NCBI RefSeq assembly: GCF_003663885.1
Contig: NZ_RCCE01000005.1
Location: 1 to 64,000, forward strand
Source of the DNA: Litoreibacter meonggei
GTDB taxonomy: Bacteria > Pseudomonadota > Alphaproteobacteria > Rhodobacterales > Rhodobacteraceae
Direction of reading: 5' to 3'
DNA: 64,000 bases
Below the pieces are notes generated by a model. The model did no database searches. It saw only the letters and a program-made list of their open reading frames with translations, and had not been told where the DNA came from. This document shows, piece after piece, positions 27,235 to 36,671 of this stretch (its first letter is position 1; every line of letters starts with the position of its first letter). A program made the translations under genes and the position numbers.

Positions 27235-28035
27235 ATGAAGTATCTAGCAATAGTCGCAACACTGCTCGGCGCCCCCGCCTTCGCCTGCGGGCCGGATACC
27301 GACTGCAAAATCAACGATCGCACCTACCGTGTGGCGATGCCGGACGGTCATGACGGGACAACTCCTGTTGGCGCCATTGTGTTCTCGCACGGATACCGAG
27401 GCTCCGCCGCTGGCCTGATGCGCAACCGCAATCTGCGCCGCGCGATATCGAACATGGGTCTGGCATTTATTGCCCTGAAGTCCAAGGAAGACGATTGGGT
27501 CTTGCCAAACTCACCGCGCCACATGGACAGCGATGGCTCGGATGAGTTCGACTATGTCGACGCCGTTGTGGCCGATGCCACCAAACGCCATTCCATTGAT
27601 ACAAACCGGATGGTCGCCGCAGGCTTCTCTGCCGGCGGGATGATGACCTGGAACCTCGCTTGCGCCCGGTCCGACCTGTTTGCAGGGTTCGTGCCGATCT
27701 CCGGCACCTTCTGGCAAAGACCGCCCAGCTCCTGTGTGGGACCCGTGGCCAATATCATCCACATCCACGGCGACAGCGACCCGACCGTGCCTCTAAACGG
27801 GCGACCAATCCTGAACACCCATCAGGGGCGCGTATCGGACGCACTGGAGATGTACCGCGACTATGGCGGCTTCAAACAAGCCAATCCGACCAGAACCAAT
27901 CAACTCTCCTGCAAGAATAGCGTTAACCGCGACGGCGACGTTCTGAATTTTTGCATGTTTGAGGGCGGCCATAGTTTTCGCAGCGAATACTTACGCTACG
28001 CGTGGGAGGTTTTTGAGAAAGCGGGGCGGCTTTAG
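27235..28035 (+). CDS. secreted alpha/beta-hydrolase, PHB-depolymerase/LpqC-like esterase
   Basis: The 266-aa protein begins with a signal peptide (about 1-18, ending AFA). The hydrolase core has an oxyanion region (FSHGYRGSAAG), nucleophile elbow GFSAGG, Asp in HGDSDPTVPL and His in EGGHSF, giving a complete Ser-Asp-His triad. The family includes polyhydroxyalkanoate and feruloyl esterases, so the substrate cannot be told. The gene stands 64 nt after nadE and faces the PAS kinase-like gene. Confidence 0.8.
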   Translation: MKYLAIVATLLGAPAFACGPDTDCKINDRTYRVAMPDGHDGTTPVGAIVFSHGYRGSAAGLMRNRNLRRAISNMGLAFIALKSKEDDWVLPNSPRHMDSDGSDEFDYVDAVVADATKRHSIDTNRMVAAGFSAGGMMTWNLACARSDLFAGFVPISGTFWQRPPSSCVGPVANIIHIHGDSDPTVPLNGRPILNTHQGRVSDALEMYRDYGGFKQANPTRTNQLSCKNSVNRDGDVLNFCMFEGGHSFRSEYLRYAWEVFEKAGRL

Positions 28036-28048
28036 GTCGGAACGCTTC

Positions 28049-29140
28049 CTATCCTGCCAGAACATCTGGCAATATTTGCGTGTTGGCATGCATATGACCA
28101 GGCAAGGTCACCCGAACGGTCGCTCCGTCGTTAAGGCAAGACGTAGTTGTTAACGCACCACCGTGTTCCTTCACGAGCGTGGCCGCAGTAGCCATATCGC
28201 CGACCCACTCGGCACCACTTTGATCAAACGCGCTGTCATCGCTGATGGTAAAGACCAAAACATCTTTGCTCTGTGTATCTACCGTCACTTCAATTGTGCT
28301 CACAGCGCGATGGGTGGCTTGTTCAAGCAGGCACCTCAACACAACCTGTGTCACGGCCCAATCCCCCTCTATCGGATGGCATGGCAAGGTCATTGTGATC
28401 CGGCTTTCCGGATCAACCAGCGCCGCGATATCGCGGCACATATGCGCCAGATCAATCTGCACAAACTCCAACGGACTGTCGCGCAAGTGACTGGTGCTTT
28501 GCAGGACATCGTCCAACTCCGTGATAGCATCCATGACAATCGTTTGAATGGTATCCATGTGTTTCGCCTTGCCGTCACCCAGATCAAGGAAACCATCGCG
28601 CAGCATATCGAGATGCGCCAAGACAGATCGTAGTGGCGACTTGGAATCGAGCATCGAATTCGTGGCAAAGGCCCTGATTTTCTCGGCTGCCGCCCTTTGT
28701 GTGCTAAGCTGTTGTGTCAGATCAATCTCGTGCAGATTGGCCTCGGTAACATCCACCGCAACGCCAAGAATTTGCGTGACTGGCCCGCCAGCGCCTGCAC
28801 CAAAGATCGGTGACAGTGTTGTCCGCCACCATCGCGGCCCTGACGGTAATTCCAGAATTTCTTCGTATGACTCGATCTGACCACTCACGCGGCACCGCTC
28901 GTAATTGGCGACAACCGTGTCGGCGAGCCTTTGCGGCAATACGTCATGCGGAGCCCTACCGATCAGCGCCGCACCGTCGATCCCGGTTTCCCGTTCATGC
29001 TGGCCGCTGATATGGCTAAAGCGAAATTTCCCCAACTCATCGGCGCCCGCAACGACATCCAGCAGAAACGACGGCAACCCGATCATCTCCATCACATGTT
29101 TGATCTGTGGCGACCCAATCCAACGTAGCTTATTCGACAT
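28049..29140 (-). CDS. PAS-domain protein with degenerate histidine-kinase core
   Basis: The 363-aa soluble protein has a PAS domain (about 20-135), a dimerisation helix pair (about 145-245) and a C-terminal GHKL-like region. In the place of the phospho-acceptor box it reads FATNSMLDSKSPLRSV: the usual His of SHELRTPL is Leu. The N box is LLEQATHRAV (Asn lost) and the G1 box is DDSAF (no DxGxG). So it should neither phosphorylate itself nor bind ATP normally. It may be a sensor or scaffold pseudokinase. Frame is intact, so it is not a recent pseudogene. Confidence 0.78.
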   Translation of the reverse strand: MSNKLRWIGSPQIKHVMEMIGLPSFLLDVVAGADELGKFRFSHISGQHERETGIDGAALIGRAPHDVLPQRLADTVVANYERCRVSGQIESYEEILELPSGPRWWRTTLSPIFGAGAGGPVTQILGVAVDVTEANLHEIDLTQQLSTQRAAAEKIRAFATNSMLDSKSPLRSVLAHLDMLRDGFLDLGDGKAKHMDTIQTIVMDAITELDDVLQSTSHLRDSPLEFVQIDLAHMCRDIAALVDPESRITMTLPCHPIEGDWAVTQVVLRCLLEQATHRAVSTIEVTVDTQSKDVLVFTISDDSAFDQSGAEWVGDMATAATLVKEHGGALTTTSCLNDGATVRVTLPGHMHANTQILPDVLAG

Positions 29141-29262
29141 CGTACCCTCACTCGCTTCGTGATCAGACTACGATCGGTGAGGTTTATAGTTTCATAACAT
29201 CAGAGATGACCGCAGAAGCAAGTCCGTCACAATTGAGCTAAATCGGTTTGGGTCGCACCGCG

Positions 29263-30177
29263 CTAAAGCATCATCTGATAACTCATCGGGACGTATTCGA
29301 ATCCATCGTCCTTTGTGGCGACATAACCCATCGCAGGGAACGGCATGTGGTAACCGACCATTGCCACGCGGTCGGCGGCCAGCATTCCCAAAACCTTGCG
29401 ACGTGACGCGGCTGCTTCGGCCTTGTCCATGTCGAAACGCACTTCCCAATCGGGTTTCGCCAGCGACCAGACCGGGTGGTTCGCCAGATCGGCGATCAAC
29501 ATCAACTGCGCGCCGTTGCTCTCGATCATGTAGCCCATGTGACCTGGTGTGTGACCGGCTGCCATCACCGACGTGATACCCGACGCCACCGACGCGCCGT
29601 CGTCGATCATCGTCATCTTTTCGGACAACGGCGCGACCTTGGAATTAAAGCCCTTGTTGTCGGCTTTGGACCAATAGTTATGCTCTACCGCACCAGTCGT
29701 GTACGACGCGTTTTTGAACGTCTCGCCATTGTCGCCCATCAACCCGCCGATATGGTCGCCATGCATGTGGGTGATCACGACTTTATCCACCTGATCTGTC
29801 GTATACCCGGCGGCCTCAACGGCGGCGGTGATGCCCTGTGCGTTCTGGCCAGTGTCAAACAAGATCAGCTCGGAGCCGGTGTGAATTAACGTCGGTGTAA
29901 AGAAAAACTGGACCTTGTCGGCAGGCAGGAACGCGTCCTGGGACACGTTGGCAAATTCCTCACGGCTGACATTCAGCCCGAATATTTTCTGAGGGTCATC
30001 CAGAGCAAGGGTTCCGGCCAGCAAGGTGGTCACCTCGAAACCACCCAGCTTCACGCGGCGGGACTTGGCGATGTCCATACCTTTCATGTCGCCTTTGGCA
30101 GCAGTGGATTGTGGCAGGGCGGCGGCCAGCGGCAGGCTCGCCCCAAGGGATAATGCGGCACGTCGGGTCAGTTTCAT
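29263..30177 (-). CDS. exported MBL-fold metallo-hydrolase
   Basis: The 304-aa protein has an N-terminus with a twin-arginine-like signal (TRRAALSLG) and the metallo-beta-lactamase motif THMHGDHIGG, then HTPGHMGYM and a later GYHMPFPAMG His. These are the ligands of a dinuclear metal centre. It resembles the quorum-quenching/lactonase-like part of the MBL family, but the substrate is not determinable. Upstream in-frame ATGs (30213, 30204) are less likely than 30177, which gives the signal peptide. Confidence 0.83.
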   Translation of the reverse strand: MKLTRRAALSLGASLPLAAALPQSTAAKGDMKGMDIAKSRRVKLGGFEVTTLLAGTLALDDPQKIFGLNVSREEFANVSQDAFLPADKVQFFFTPTLIHTGSELILFDTGQNAQGITAAVEAAGYTTDQVDKVVITHMHGDHIGGLMGDNGETFKNASYTTGAVEHNYWSKADNKGFNSKVAPLSEKMTMIDDGASVASGITSVMAAGHTPGHMGYMIESNGAQLMLIADLANHPVWSLAKPDWEVRFDMDKAEAAASRRKVLGMLAADRVAMVGYHMPFPAMGYVATKDDGFEYVPMSYQMML

Positions 30178-30324
30178 AGCAGGAACTCCTCTGTTGGATA
30201 GCATTGGTATCACAAAACAGTGCTTTGCGCGCTAACGCCAATCAATAGGCGGTGAACACGCGCAGATATGGACAAATGCGAGCCGTTGTGGTTCACGAAC
30301 GGCAACCCGAAAAGGACCGCCCTC

Positions 30325-31650
30325 ATGACCGTTACTCGCTTCGCCCCATCGCCCACTGGCTACATCCATGTTGGCAACCTGCGCACTGCACTGTTCAACT
30401 ACCTGATCGCACGCAAGGCGGGCGGCCAGTTTATCTTGCGGCTCGACGACACCGATCCTGTGCGCTCGACGCAGGAATACGCGGATGGCATCAAGGTTGA
30501 TCTGGACTGGCTCGGTATCGAATGGGACCGCGTCGAGACGCAATCTTCCCGCCTTGACCGCTATATGGCCGCAGCTGACGACCTGCGTGAGAAAGGCCGT
30601 TTCTACGAGGCCTTCGAAACCCCGACCGAGCTGGACCTGAAGCGCAAAAAGCAGCTGAACATGGGCAACCCGCCGGTCTATGACCGCGCGGCCTTGACCC
30701 TCTCCGACGACGAGAAAGCCGCCCTGCGCGCCGAGCGTGGCGACGGCGTCTGGCGCTTCAAGCTGGACCAGCAGCGTATCGAGTGGGCTGACGGCATTGT
30801 CGGCGATATCTCCATCGACGCGGCGTCTGTGTCCGATCCCGTACTGATCCGTGGCGACGGGCAGGTGCTCTACACGCTGGCCTCTGTGGTCGACGACACC
30901 GAAATGGGCATCACCCATGTCGTGCGCGGCTCTGACCACGTGACCAACACGGCGACTCAAATCCAGATCATTCAGGCCCTTGGCGGCACCGTTCCCAGCT
31001 TCGCCCACCATTCGCTATTGACCGGCCCGCAGGGCGAGGCTCTGTCCAAACGTCTTGGCACCCTTTCCCTGCGCGATCTGCGCGAAGCAGGCGTCGAGCC
31101 GATGGCGCTGCTGTCACACATGGCGCGCCTTGGCTCCTCCGACCCGATCGAGCTGCGCACCTCAATGGACGAACTGGTCGAGGGTTTCGACTTGAGCCAC
31201 TTCGGCGCGGCACCCACCAAATTTGATGAACAAGATTTGTATCCGCTGACCGCGCGCTATCTGCACGCCCAAACCACGTCGGAGGTCAAATCTGACCTAG
31301 ACGCGCTGCTCATCCCTGCGGATCAGCAAGACGCCTTCTGGAATGTCGCCCGCGAAAACATCACCACCCGCAAAGACATCGCGGGTTGGTGGGATCTATG
31401 CGTGAACGGCGCCGACCCCGTAATCGACGACGAAGACAAGGATTTCGTGGCCGAGGCTTTGACCATGCTGCCTGACGGCCCCTACACCGACGACAGCTGG
31501 TCCGAGTGGACGGCTGCGGTGAAAGAGGCCACGGGCCGAAAAGGTCGCGGGTTGTTCATGCCATTGCGCAAGGCGCTGACGGGGATGAACCACGGGCCGG
31601 ATATGGGGTCGCTGATGCCATTGCTGCAAAAGATCAAAGCGAAGCGCTAA
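30325..31650 (+). CDS. gltX: glutamyl-tRNA synthetase
   Basis: The 441-aa protein loads glutamate on tRNA-Glu (or tRNA-Gln in organisms using GatCAB). The HIGH-type motif is HVGN at 14-17 inside FAPSPTGYIHVGN, and the KMSKS-type motif is LSKR at 240-243. Many Rhodobacterales have two GltX paralogues, and this one is of the shorter kind; with the tRNA-Gln at the left edge a role in mischarging is possible, but not shown. ATG 30325 follows AAAAGGA; longer in-frame starts (30268) lack the family N-terminus. Confidence 0.93.
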   Translation: MTVTRFAPSPTGYIHVGNLRTALFNYLIARKAGGQFILRLDDTDPVRSTQEYADGIKVDLDWLGIEWDRVETQSSRLDRYMAAADDLREKGRFYEAFETPTELDLKRKKQLNMGNPPVYDRAALTLSDDEKAALRAERGDGVWRFKLDQQRIEWADGIVGDISIDAASVSDPVLIRGDGQVLYTLASVVDDTEMGITHVVRGSDHVTNTATQIQIIQALGGTVPSFAHHSLLTGPQGEALSKRLGTLSLRDLREAGVEPMALLSHMARLGSSDPIELRTSMDELVEGFDLSHFGAAPTKFDEQDLYPLTARYLHAQTTSEVKSDLDALLIPADQQDAFWNVARENITTRKDIAGWWDLCVNGADPVIDDEDKDFVAEALTMLPDGPYTDDSWSEWTAAVKEATGRKGRGLFMPLRKALTGMNHGPDMGSLMPLLQKIKAKR

Positions 31651-31830
31651 AAAGCTCACGTCTCCGCCAACGTGATCAACGAAGCGGCCTGTTCCACCGT
31701 ATGAAGTTAATCTGCTGAAAGGCTAAATACTGACGTAGAACGCTTTGTCGCCCACCGATATCTCCGATAGAAATATTCGATGAGTTTTTGTCAGGTTGGG
31801 CTCGCGCTAGCACCCTAACCTTGGAATCTG

Positions 31831-31860
31831 CCGTATGGGAAACTACCATATGGGAAACTG
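31831..31860. repeat. two tandem copies of a 15-nt repeat
   Basis: CCGTATGGGAAACTA is followed directly by CCATATGGGAAACTG; 13 of 15 positions agree. It lies 2 nt after the end of the GAF gene. Origin unknown. Confidence 0.6.
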
Positions 31861-31862
31861 CC

Positions 31863-32306
31863 TCAGAGTACGCATTGCCCCATCGCCCAAATTAGATCGT
31901 CGCGATGCTGCTCAACGGCCGCGATACAGCGGTCCATGGTCTGCGGCGCGAAGTAATGCTCTTTGTCGAGAATGTTGACTGTCCCTATGACCTCTTTCAC
32001 GCAAATGGGTATATTTAGCGCAGCGCGACATCCAAGGCTTTCAATCAAGGCATGATCCGGGAAATAGATTGCAAACTCCGCAACGGTGTTGGCGACGAAA
32101 ACCTCACCGCGGTCTACGACTTGTTCGGTCCACTCCCCTTGCGACATCGATTTGGTCCCTGACACCGGATAAGCGTCAGGGTGGGATGTGTAGACCCGCC
32201 GCGCAAGACCGGCGGCGCGGTCCAGCACCGTCACGGTGAATAACCGCCCCCCGGTTTGCGCGTGCAAGGCGCAGTAGATTTCCTCGGGGGACGGTTGATG
32301 GGTCAT
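31863..32306 (-). CDS. GAF-domain protein
   Basis: The 147-aa protein is one GAF fold: FTVTVLDRAAGLARRVYTS, then a ligand pocket region with ESLGCRAALNIPI and the closing VIGTVNILDKEHYF. No output domain is attached. Its start overlaps the solute-binding protein stop by 4 nt (ATGA), so it is translationally coupled to an ABC transporter component. It may bind the transported compound or a derivative. Confidence 0.78.
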   Translation of the reverse strand: MTHQPSPEEIYCALHAQTGGRLFTVTVLDRAAGLARRVYTSHPDAYPVSGTKSMSQGEWTEQVVDRGEVFVANTVAEFAIYFPDHALIESLGCRAALNIPICVKEVIGTVNILDKEHYFAPQTMDRCIAAVEQHRDDLIWAMGQCVL

Positions 32307-33895
32307 TCCTTTTCGACCAGACGGTAGAAGACATAGTCAGAGGTGGCACCGTTGACGAACCCTTTGATGTTGTCCCGCATGGCGACCTGCTTGATCGCCT
32401 GGAACATGATGACGAACGGCGCTTCGGCCTGGGTCTCTTTCTGAAGCTCCAGATACATGCCGAGCCGCTTGTCCGCGTCCTGCTCACCCAAGGCTGCCAT
32501 GGTTTTGGCGTTCATCTCTGCAGGTGGCATCCACGCGTTGCGCCAAGTCGTGGTGGAGGCGTATTTGTCGTCGGAGTTATCCTTGTTGAACGCAAATGCC
32601 TTGGCGTTGGAATGCGGGTCCATGAAGTCAGGCCCCCAATACAGCAACATCGCCTCATGGGTTCGCGCGCGGTATTTGGTGATGACCTGCGCGCCTGTGC
32701 CTGCGATGATTTCGAGGTTGATCCCGCCCGCCGCAAATGAGGCTTGAATCGCCTGCGCCATTTCCACGAAAGTCGGGGCCGATATGACATCCATCGTGAC
32801 GTTGATCGGCGTCTCCACCCCGGCATCCTTCAGGATTTGTTTGGCTTTTTCGGGGTCGTAGCTGAACGGAGTGTCGGTTAACGCACCCGGAAAACCATCC
32901 GGCCAAAATGCCTGATGCACCTTCATCTGACCCTTGAGCATGCCATTGGCCATACCTTGATAATCCACCAGATAACGTGCGGCTTCCCATACGGCGGGAT
33001 CGGTCAGACTGTCGGTTTTCTGATTGAACGACACCCAATGCACGGCGGCTTGCGGATAGGTCTCTACACGCACGCCGTCAGCCCCCTGAAGGCCCGCGAT
33101 CTGATCCGGCTCAAGGTCCTTGGCCATATCGATATCGCCCGCTTCGAGTTGCAGTCGTTGCGTCGCGCCTTCGGGGTTGTGCTGAATGACGACCCGGTCC
33201 ATTGACGGACCGCCCTGATAATAATCGGGGTTGGCATTGAGCGACAGGATATCGGCAGGACGATAGGTGCCCAAGCTGAATGGCCCGGTGCCCGCAGAGT
33301 TCTTGTTCATCCACGCATGGCCCATATCGCCGTCAACCTCGTTGGCCATGACGGTTTGCATGTCCACAACCGATGCCGGACGGGCGGCCAGTACGTTCAA
33401 AACGAAAGATGGCGCGAAGTCGCCCTGATACCGCACGGTGACCGTATTGCCTTCGGCGGTGACCATCTCGGCGATGTTGTCAGCGGTCCAGCCCAACTGG
33501 GTCAGGATGAAGGATGGTGCCTTATCAAGGGCGACGACGCGGGTCCATGATCCGACCACGTCCTCGGCACGCAACGGATTGCCGGAGTGGAATTTAACTC
33601 CGTCGCGCAAGGTGAATATGACAGTCTTGGTGGCGGCATCGATTGTCCATTCGGTGGCCAACGCCGGGGCCAACACAGTCGTGTCGGTCGCGTCGTAACG
33701 CACCAACGTGTCATAAGTATTGGCAACATATTCACCAGAGCTGAATTCGTATGCCGAGGCTGGATCAATCGTGACAATGTCGTCGATATTTTGCGCCACC
33801 ACCAGCATGTTATCTGGCGTTGCGGCTGTCACCGGCGAAAGCGCCAAGGCGCTTGCCAGAAGTCCAGCAATAAGCGTTGTCTTTACGTTTAGCAT
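32303..33895 (-). CDS. ABC transporter substrate-binding protein, family 5 (peptide/nickel type)
   Basis: The 530-aa protein has a signal peptide (residues 1-24, ending VTAA) and the solute-binding family 5 (DppA/OppA) fold, with LRDGVKFHSGNPLRAEDV as the family signature. It would deliver oligopeptides or similar compounds to an inner-membrane ABC transporter. No permease or complete ATPase gene is present upstream, where only a remnant of an ATPase is left (33978-34139), or downstream. Confidence 0.88.
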   Translation of the reverse strand: MLNVKTTLIAGLLASALALSPVTAATPDNMLVVAQNIDDIVTIDPASAYEFSSGEYVANTYDTLVRYDATDTTVLAPALATEWTIDAATKTVIFTLRDGVKFHSGNPLRAEDVVGSWTRVVALDKAPSFILTQLGWTADNIAEMVTAEGNTVTVRYQGDFAPSFVLNVLAARPASVVDMQTVMANEVDGDMGHAWMNKNSAGTGPFSLGTYRPADILSLNANPDYYQGGPSMDRVVIQHNPEGATQRLQLEAGDIDMAKDLEPDQIAGLQGADGVRVETYPQAAVHWVSFNQKTDSLTDPAVWEAARYLVDYQGMANGMLKGQMKVHQAFWPDGFPGALTDTPFSYDPEKAKQILKDAGVETPINVTMDVISAPTFVEMAQAIQASFAAGGINLEIIAGTGAQVITKYRARTHEAMLLYWGPDFMDPHSNAKAFAFNKDNSDDKYASTTTWRNAWMPPAEMNAKTMAALGEQDADKRLGMYLELQKETQAEAPFVIMFQAIKQVAMRDNIKGFVNGATSDYVFYRLVEKE

Positions 33896-33977
33896 GTCGT
33901 CCCCCTAGTGGTTGGTGACCTCGAATAGAGGTCTGCAGCACCTGCTGCGAATATAAATTTTTGGCCTAAATTGTACG

Positions 33978-34139
33978 CTAGGCCTCTACATCTAGGATTT
34001 CAACAATCTCGCCGCCCTTCATGACAGCAAGCCGGTCGCATATGCGACCCTCCGCGGACAGATCGTGCGACACAATCAGATAGATGAACTCGCGTTCGCG
34101 CGCAGCTCGGCGCATCCGACGAGAGAACCTGCTGCTCAT
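33978..34139 (-). pseudogene. remnant of an oligopeptide ABC-transporter ATPase (C-terminal part)
   Basis: On the reverse strand an open stretch of 53 codons, below normal gene size, encodes FIYLIVSHDLSAEGR and then CDRLAVMKGGEIVEIL: the switch-His (SHDL) and following helix of DppF/OppF-type ATPases, with VSHDLSxxxxxCDRxAVMxxGxIVE in the right order. Walker A, signature and Walker B are missing. It lies 82 nt before the solute-binding gene in the same orientation, so I read it as the end of a decayed ATPase gene. Confidence 0.75.
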
Positions 34140-34417
34140 GCGCGCGCGCTAAAGCGTGACCGGCAAGCACCTTTCACTAAAACTGGGTGAAGACTGGAAA
34201 GGGCCTTGTTTACCTCAGGCGGACCATCGATTTTCAAGATCGGGCGCCGTGGCTAGGATAGCAAGCTAGCGGGCAGTCGCGGCAGATTCAGCAAGGGTTG
34301 AATTGGACTTAAAGCAGACCTTGCCCGCGCGAGTCGCGAATGGGGGTTTTGCCCCCTACGAACGCTGGTCAGTTGCGAACGTAGCGGCAAAGCCAACCCG
34401 TCCCGTCCGCACAGCGC
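34140..34417. other. intergenic stretch without identified gene
   Basis: Between the ATPase remnant and the tlpA-like gene. No intact frame. On the reverse strand about 34133-34251 shows an open stretch (RRPILKIDGPPEVNKAL) that could be more decayed coding sequence, but I cannot assign it. No clear terminator or repeat. Confidence 0.4.
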
Positions 34418-34975
34418 CTAGCTACCGCTCATCCATCCGCGCAGCATTGTCTGCGCGGTGGGGCTGTCCCATTCGGCATCGCCGCTAAACCGGGCAACTT
34501 CGCGTCCATCCGGCCCGATCAGAACCGTCAGTGGCAAACTGCTGCCGCCAATGTCTTTCATAAGCGCCATTTTGGGATCAAACAGCTTCGGCAAATGGGT
34601 AATCCCCTTTTTCACAAAAAACTTATCCACCGCAGGCCGCGCGTTACGTCCGGTGGCAATGGTCACCACCTCGAACTTCGCTCCACCAAGGGCTGCGTCC
34701 AGACGATCCAGAGACGGCATCTCCTTGACGCAGGGGGCGCACCACAAGGCCCAGAAGTTCAGCAACACATACTTGCCGCGATAGTCAGACAGTTTAACAG
34801 CCTTGCCATTGGCATCGGTCACAGCAGTTTTAGGCACCGCACGCGACTCCCCGTGCAGCTGCAAACTGGCCAAGTCGCCCTCCGCAAGCGTGAACAGCGC
34901 ATCAGTGCCAGCGACCGCAGGGTTTGCACCCGCCGCAAGGCCCGCGTATAGCACCAAGAGCTTCAAAAACCGCAT
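34418..34975 (-). CDS. TlpA/ResA-like thioredoxin-fold disulfide reductase
   Basis: The 185-aa protein (from ATG 34975) has a signal peptide ending AVAG, then a TlpA-type fold with the redox motif WCAPC in [19 protein letters not shown] and the cis-Pro region SLPLTVLI. It would reduce disulfides in the periplasm, for example in cytochrome maturation. Longer frames up to 35095 run through the divergent argH start. The two start codons are only 25 nt apart. Confidence 0.88.
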   Translation of the reverse strand: MRFLKLLVLYAGLAAGANPAVAGTDALFTLAEGDLASLQLHGESRAVPKTAVTDANGKAVKLSDYRGKYVLLNFWALWCAPCVKEMPSLDRLDAALGGAKFEVVTIATGRNARPAVDKFFVKKGITHLPKLFDPKMALMKDIGGSSLPLTVLIGPDGREVARFSGDAEWDSPTAQTMLRGWMSGS

Positions 34976-35000
34976 TTCATTACTCCAAAGAGCCAGTCCC

Positions 35001-36401
35001 ATGACCGACCAGAAAAAAGACGCATCCAACGCCATGTGGGGCGGGCGCTTCGCCGCCGGTCCAGACGCCATCATGGAAGCCATCAACGCCTCCATAGGGT
35101 TTGACCAGCGCTTCGCCCGTCAAGATATCGAGGGCTCCCGCGCCCATGCCGCCATGTTGGGCGCCAAAGACATCATTACGGGTAACGATGCCGACGCGAT
35201 CAGGGAAGGGCTCCTCACGGTCTTGTCAGAGATTGAGACCGGAAAGTTTCAGTTTTCGGCCGCCTTGGAAGACATTCACATGAACGTGGAGGCCCGCCTG
35301 CGCGACGTCATCGGCGAACCGGCTGGCCGTTTGCACACCGGACGGTCCCGCAATGACCAGGTGGCGCTCGATTTCCGCCTATGGGTGCGTGATCAAGTGG
35401 ACGCCGCTATCGAGGGCATCGAAGCGTTGCAAATGTCCCTTCTGGCGCAGGCCGAAGCCGGTGCGGACTGGGTCATGCCGGGCTTCACCCACCTGCAAAC
35501 CGCGCAACCTGTAACATGGGGCCACCACATGCTGGCCTATGTCGAGATGCTGGGCCGCGATGTGTCGCGTTTCACCGATGCCCGCGTCCGGATGAACGAA
35601 TCGCCCTTGGGCGCGGCGGCGCTCGCAGGCACGTCCTTCGACATCGACCGCCACATGACCGCCGAGGCGCTTGGTTTCGACCGTCCATCCGCCAACTCAC
35701 TGGACGCCGTGGCCGACCGCGACTTCGTGCTCGATTTTCTCAACGCGGCCTCGATCTGCGCCATGCACCTGTCACGCCTGTCCGAAGAGCTGGTGATCTG
35801 GTCCTCCGCACAGTTCCGCTTTGTCACACTGAGCGACCGTTTCTCCACCGGCTCCTCCATCATGCCGCAAAAGAAGAACCCCGACGCCGCCGAACTAATC
35901 CGCGCCAAAATCGGCCGCATCTACGGCGCAAACACCGCGCTGATGATCGTGATGAAGGGGCTTCCCATGACCTATTCCAAGGACATGCAGGAAGACAAAG
36001 AGATGACCTTCGACGCCGCTGACAGCCTGATGCTGGCGCTGGCCGCCATGACCGGTATGGTCGCCGACATGACCGCCAACACGCCGGAGCTGGAAAAAGC
36101 CGCCGCGTCCGGCTTCTCCACCGCGACCGATCTGGCCGACTGGCTGGTGCGCACCCTTGATATGCCGTTCCGCGAGGCCCATCATGTGACAGGTGCGCTG
36201 GTGAAGCTGGCCGAGGACAAGGGCTGTGACCTGCCCGATCTCAGCCTTGCCGACATGACCGGTGTGCATGCCAAGATCACCCGCGACGTGTTCGACGTTC
36301 TGGGTGTTCACAACTCGGTTGCCAGCCGCACCAGCTATGGCGGCACGGCACCGGATAACGTGCGCGCGCAAGTCGCGCTGTGGAAGGAGAAGCTGGCATG
36401 A
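35001..36401 (+). CDS. argH: argininosuccinate lyase
   Basis: The last step of arginine synthesis splits argininosuccinate to arginine and fumarate. The 466-aa protein has the fumarase/aspartase-superfamily signature [26 protein letters not shown] and [11 protein letters not shown], all typical. A frame starting at 34803 crosses the tlpA-like gene; ATG 35001 gives [17 protein letters not shown], the family start. It overlaps a small lipoprotein gene by 4 nt. Confidence 0.96.
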   Translation: MTDQKKDASNAMWGGRFAAGPDAIMEAINASIGFDQRFARQDIEGSRAHAAMLGAKDIITGNDADAIREGLLTVLSEIETGKFQFSAALEDIHMNVEARLRDVIGEPAGRLHTGRSRNDQVALDFRLWVRDQVDAAIEGIEALQMSLLAQAEAGADWVMPGFTHLQTAQPVTWGHHMLAYVEMLGRDVSRFTDARVRMNESPLGAAALAGTSFDIDRHMTAEALGFDRPSANSLDAVADRDFVLDFLNAASICAMHLSRLSEELVIWSSAQFRFVTLSDRFSTGSSIMPQKKNPDAAELIRAKIGRIYGANTALMIVMKGLPMTYSKDMQEDKEMTFDAADSLMLALAAMTGMVADMTANTPELEKAAASGFSTATDLADWLVRTLDMPFREAHHVTGALVKLAEDKGCDLPDLSLADMTGVHAKITRDVFDVLGVHNSVASRTSYGGTAPDNVRAQVALWKEKLA

Positions 36402-36547
36402 AATACGCAATTGCATTTGCCACGGCAGCCATGTTGACTGCCTGCGGCATCGACGGCGAGCCAAGCGCGCCGGACTCCGCAGCCAAGAACACGACTGGCA
36501 TTACCATCACCGGACGTGCCGAGGCTGGTGTCAGCAAGAAATGGTAG
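36398..36547 (+). CDS. small lipoprotein, 49 aa
   Basis: A short gene starts in the argH stop (ATGA) and encodes a signal peptide with lipobox LTAC (Cys16), then a 33-residue mature part of Gly, Ala and polar residues ending KKW. Small lipoproteins directly after argH or before lysA are common in Proteobacteria (LppL type); here lysA does not follow. Probably anchored in the outer membrane. Function unknown. Confidence 0.8.
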   Translation: MKYAIAFATAAMLTACGIDGEPSAPDSAAKNTTGITITGRAEAGVSKKW

Positions 36548-36671
36548 CGACCGGCTCAACCGGCCAAAATAGGCGATCCCCCGCCGCACCTACCGCTTGC
36601 AAATGGACAGCGGCACAGGTGAAGTGAATAAAGGGCGCGAACAGCGCGCCACGCAAACGGTAAGTGAGACA

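Noticed and set aside
34205-34260. tRNA-Ser-like loop (CGAT-CTTGAAA-ATCG) on the reverse strand
   Set aside because: Only a 4-bp stem with an anticodon-like loop; no D, T or acceptor arms.
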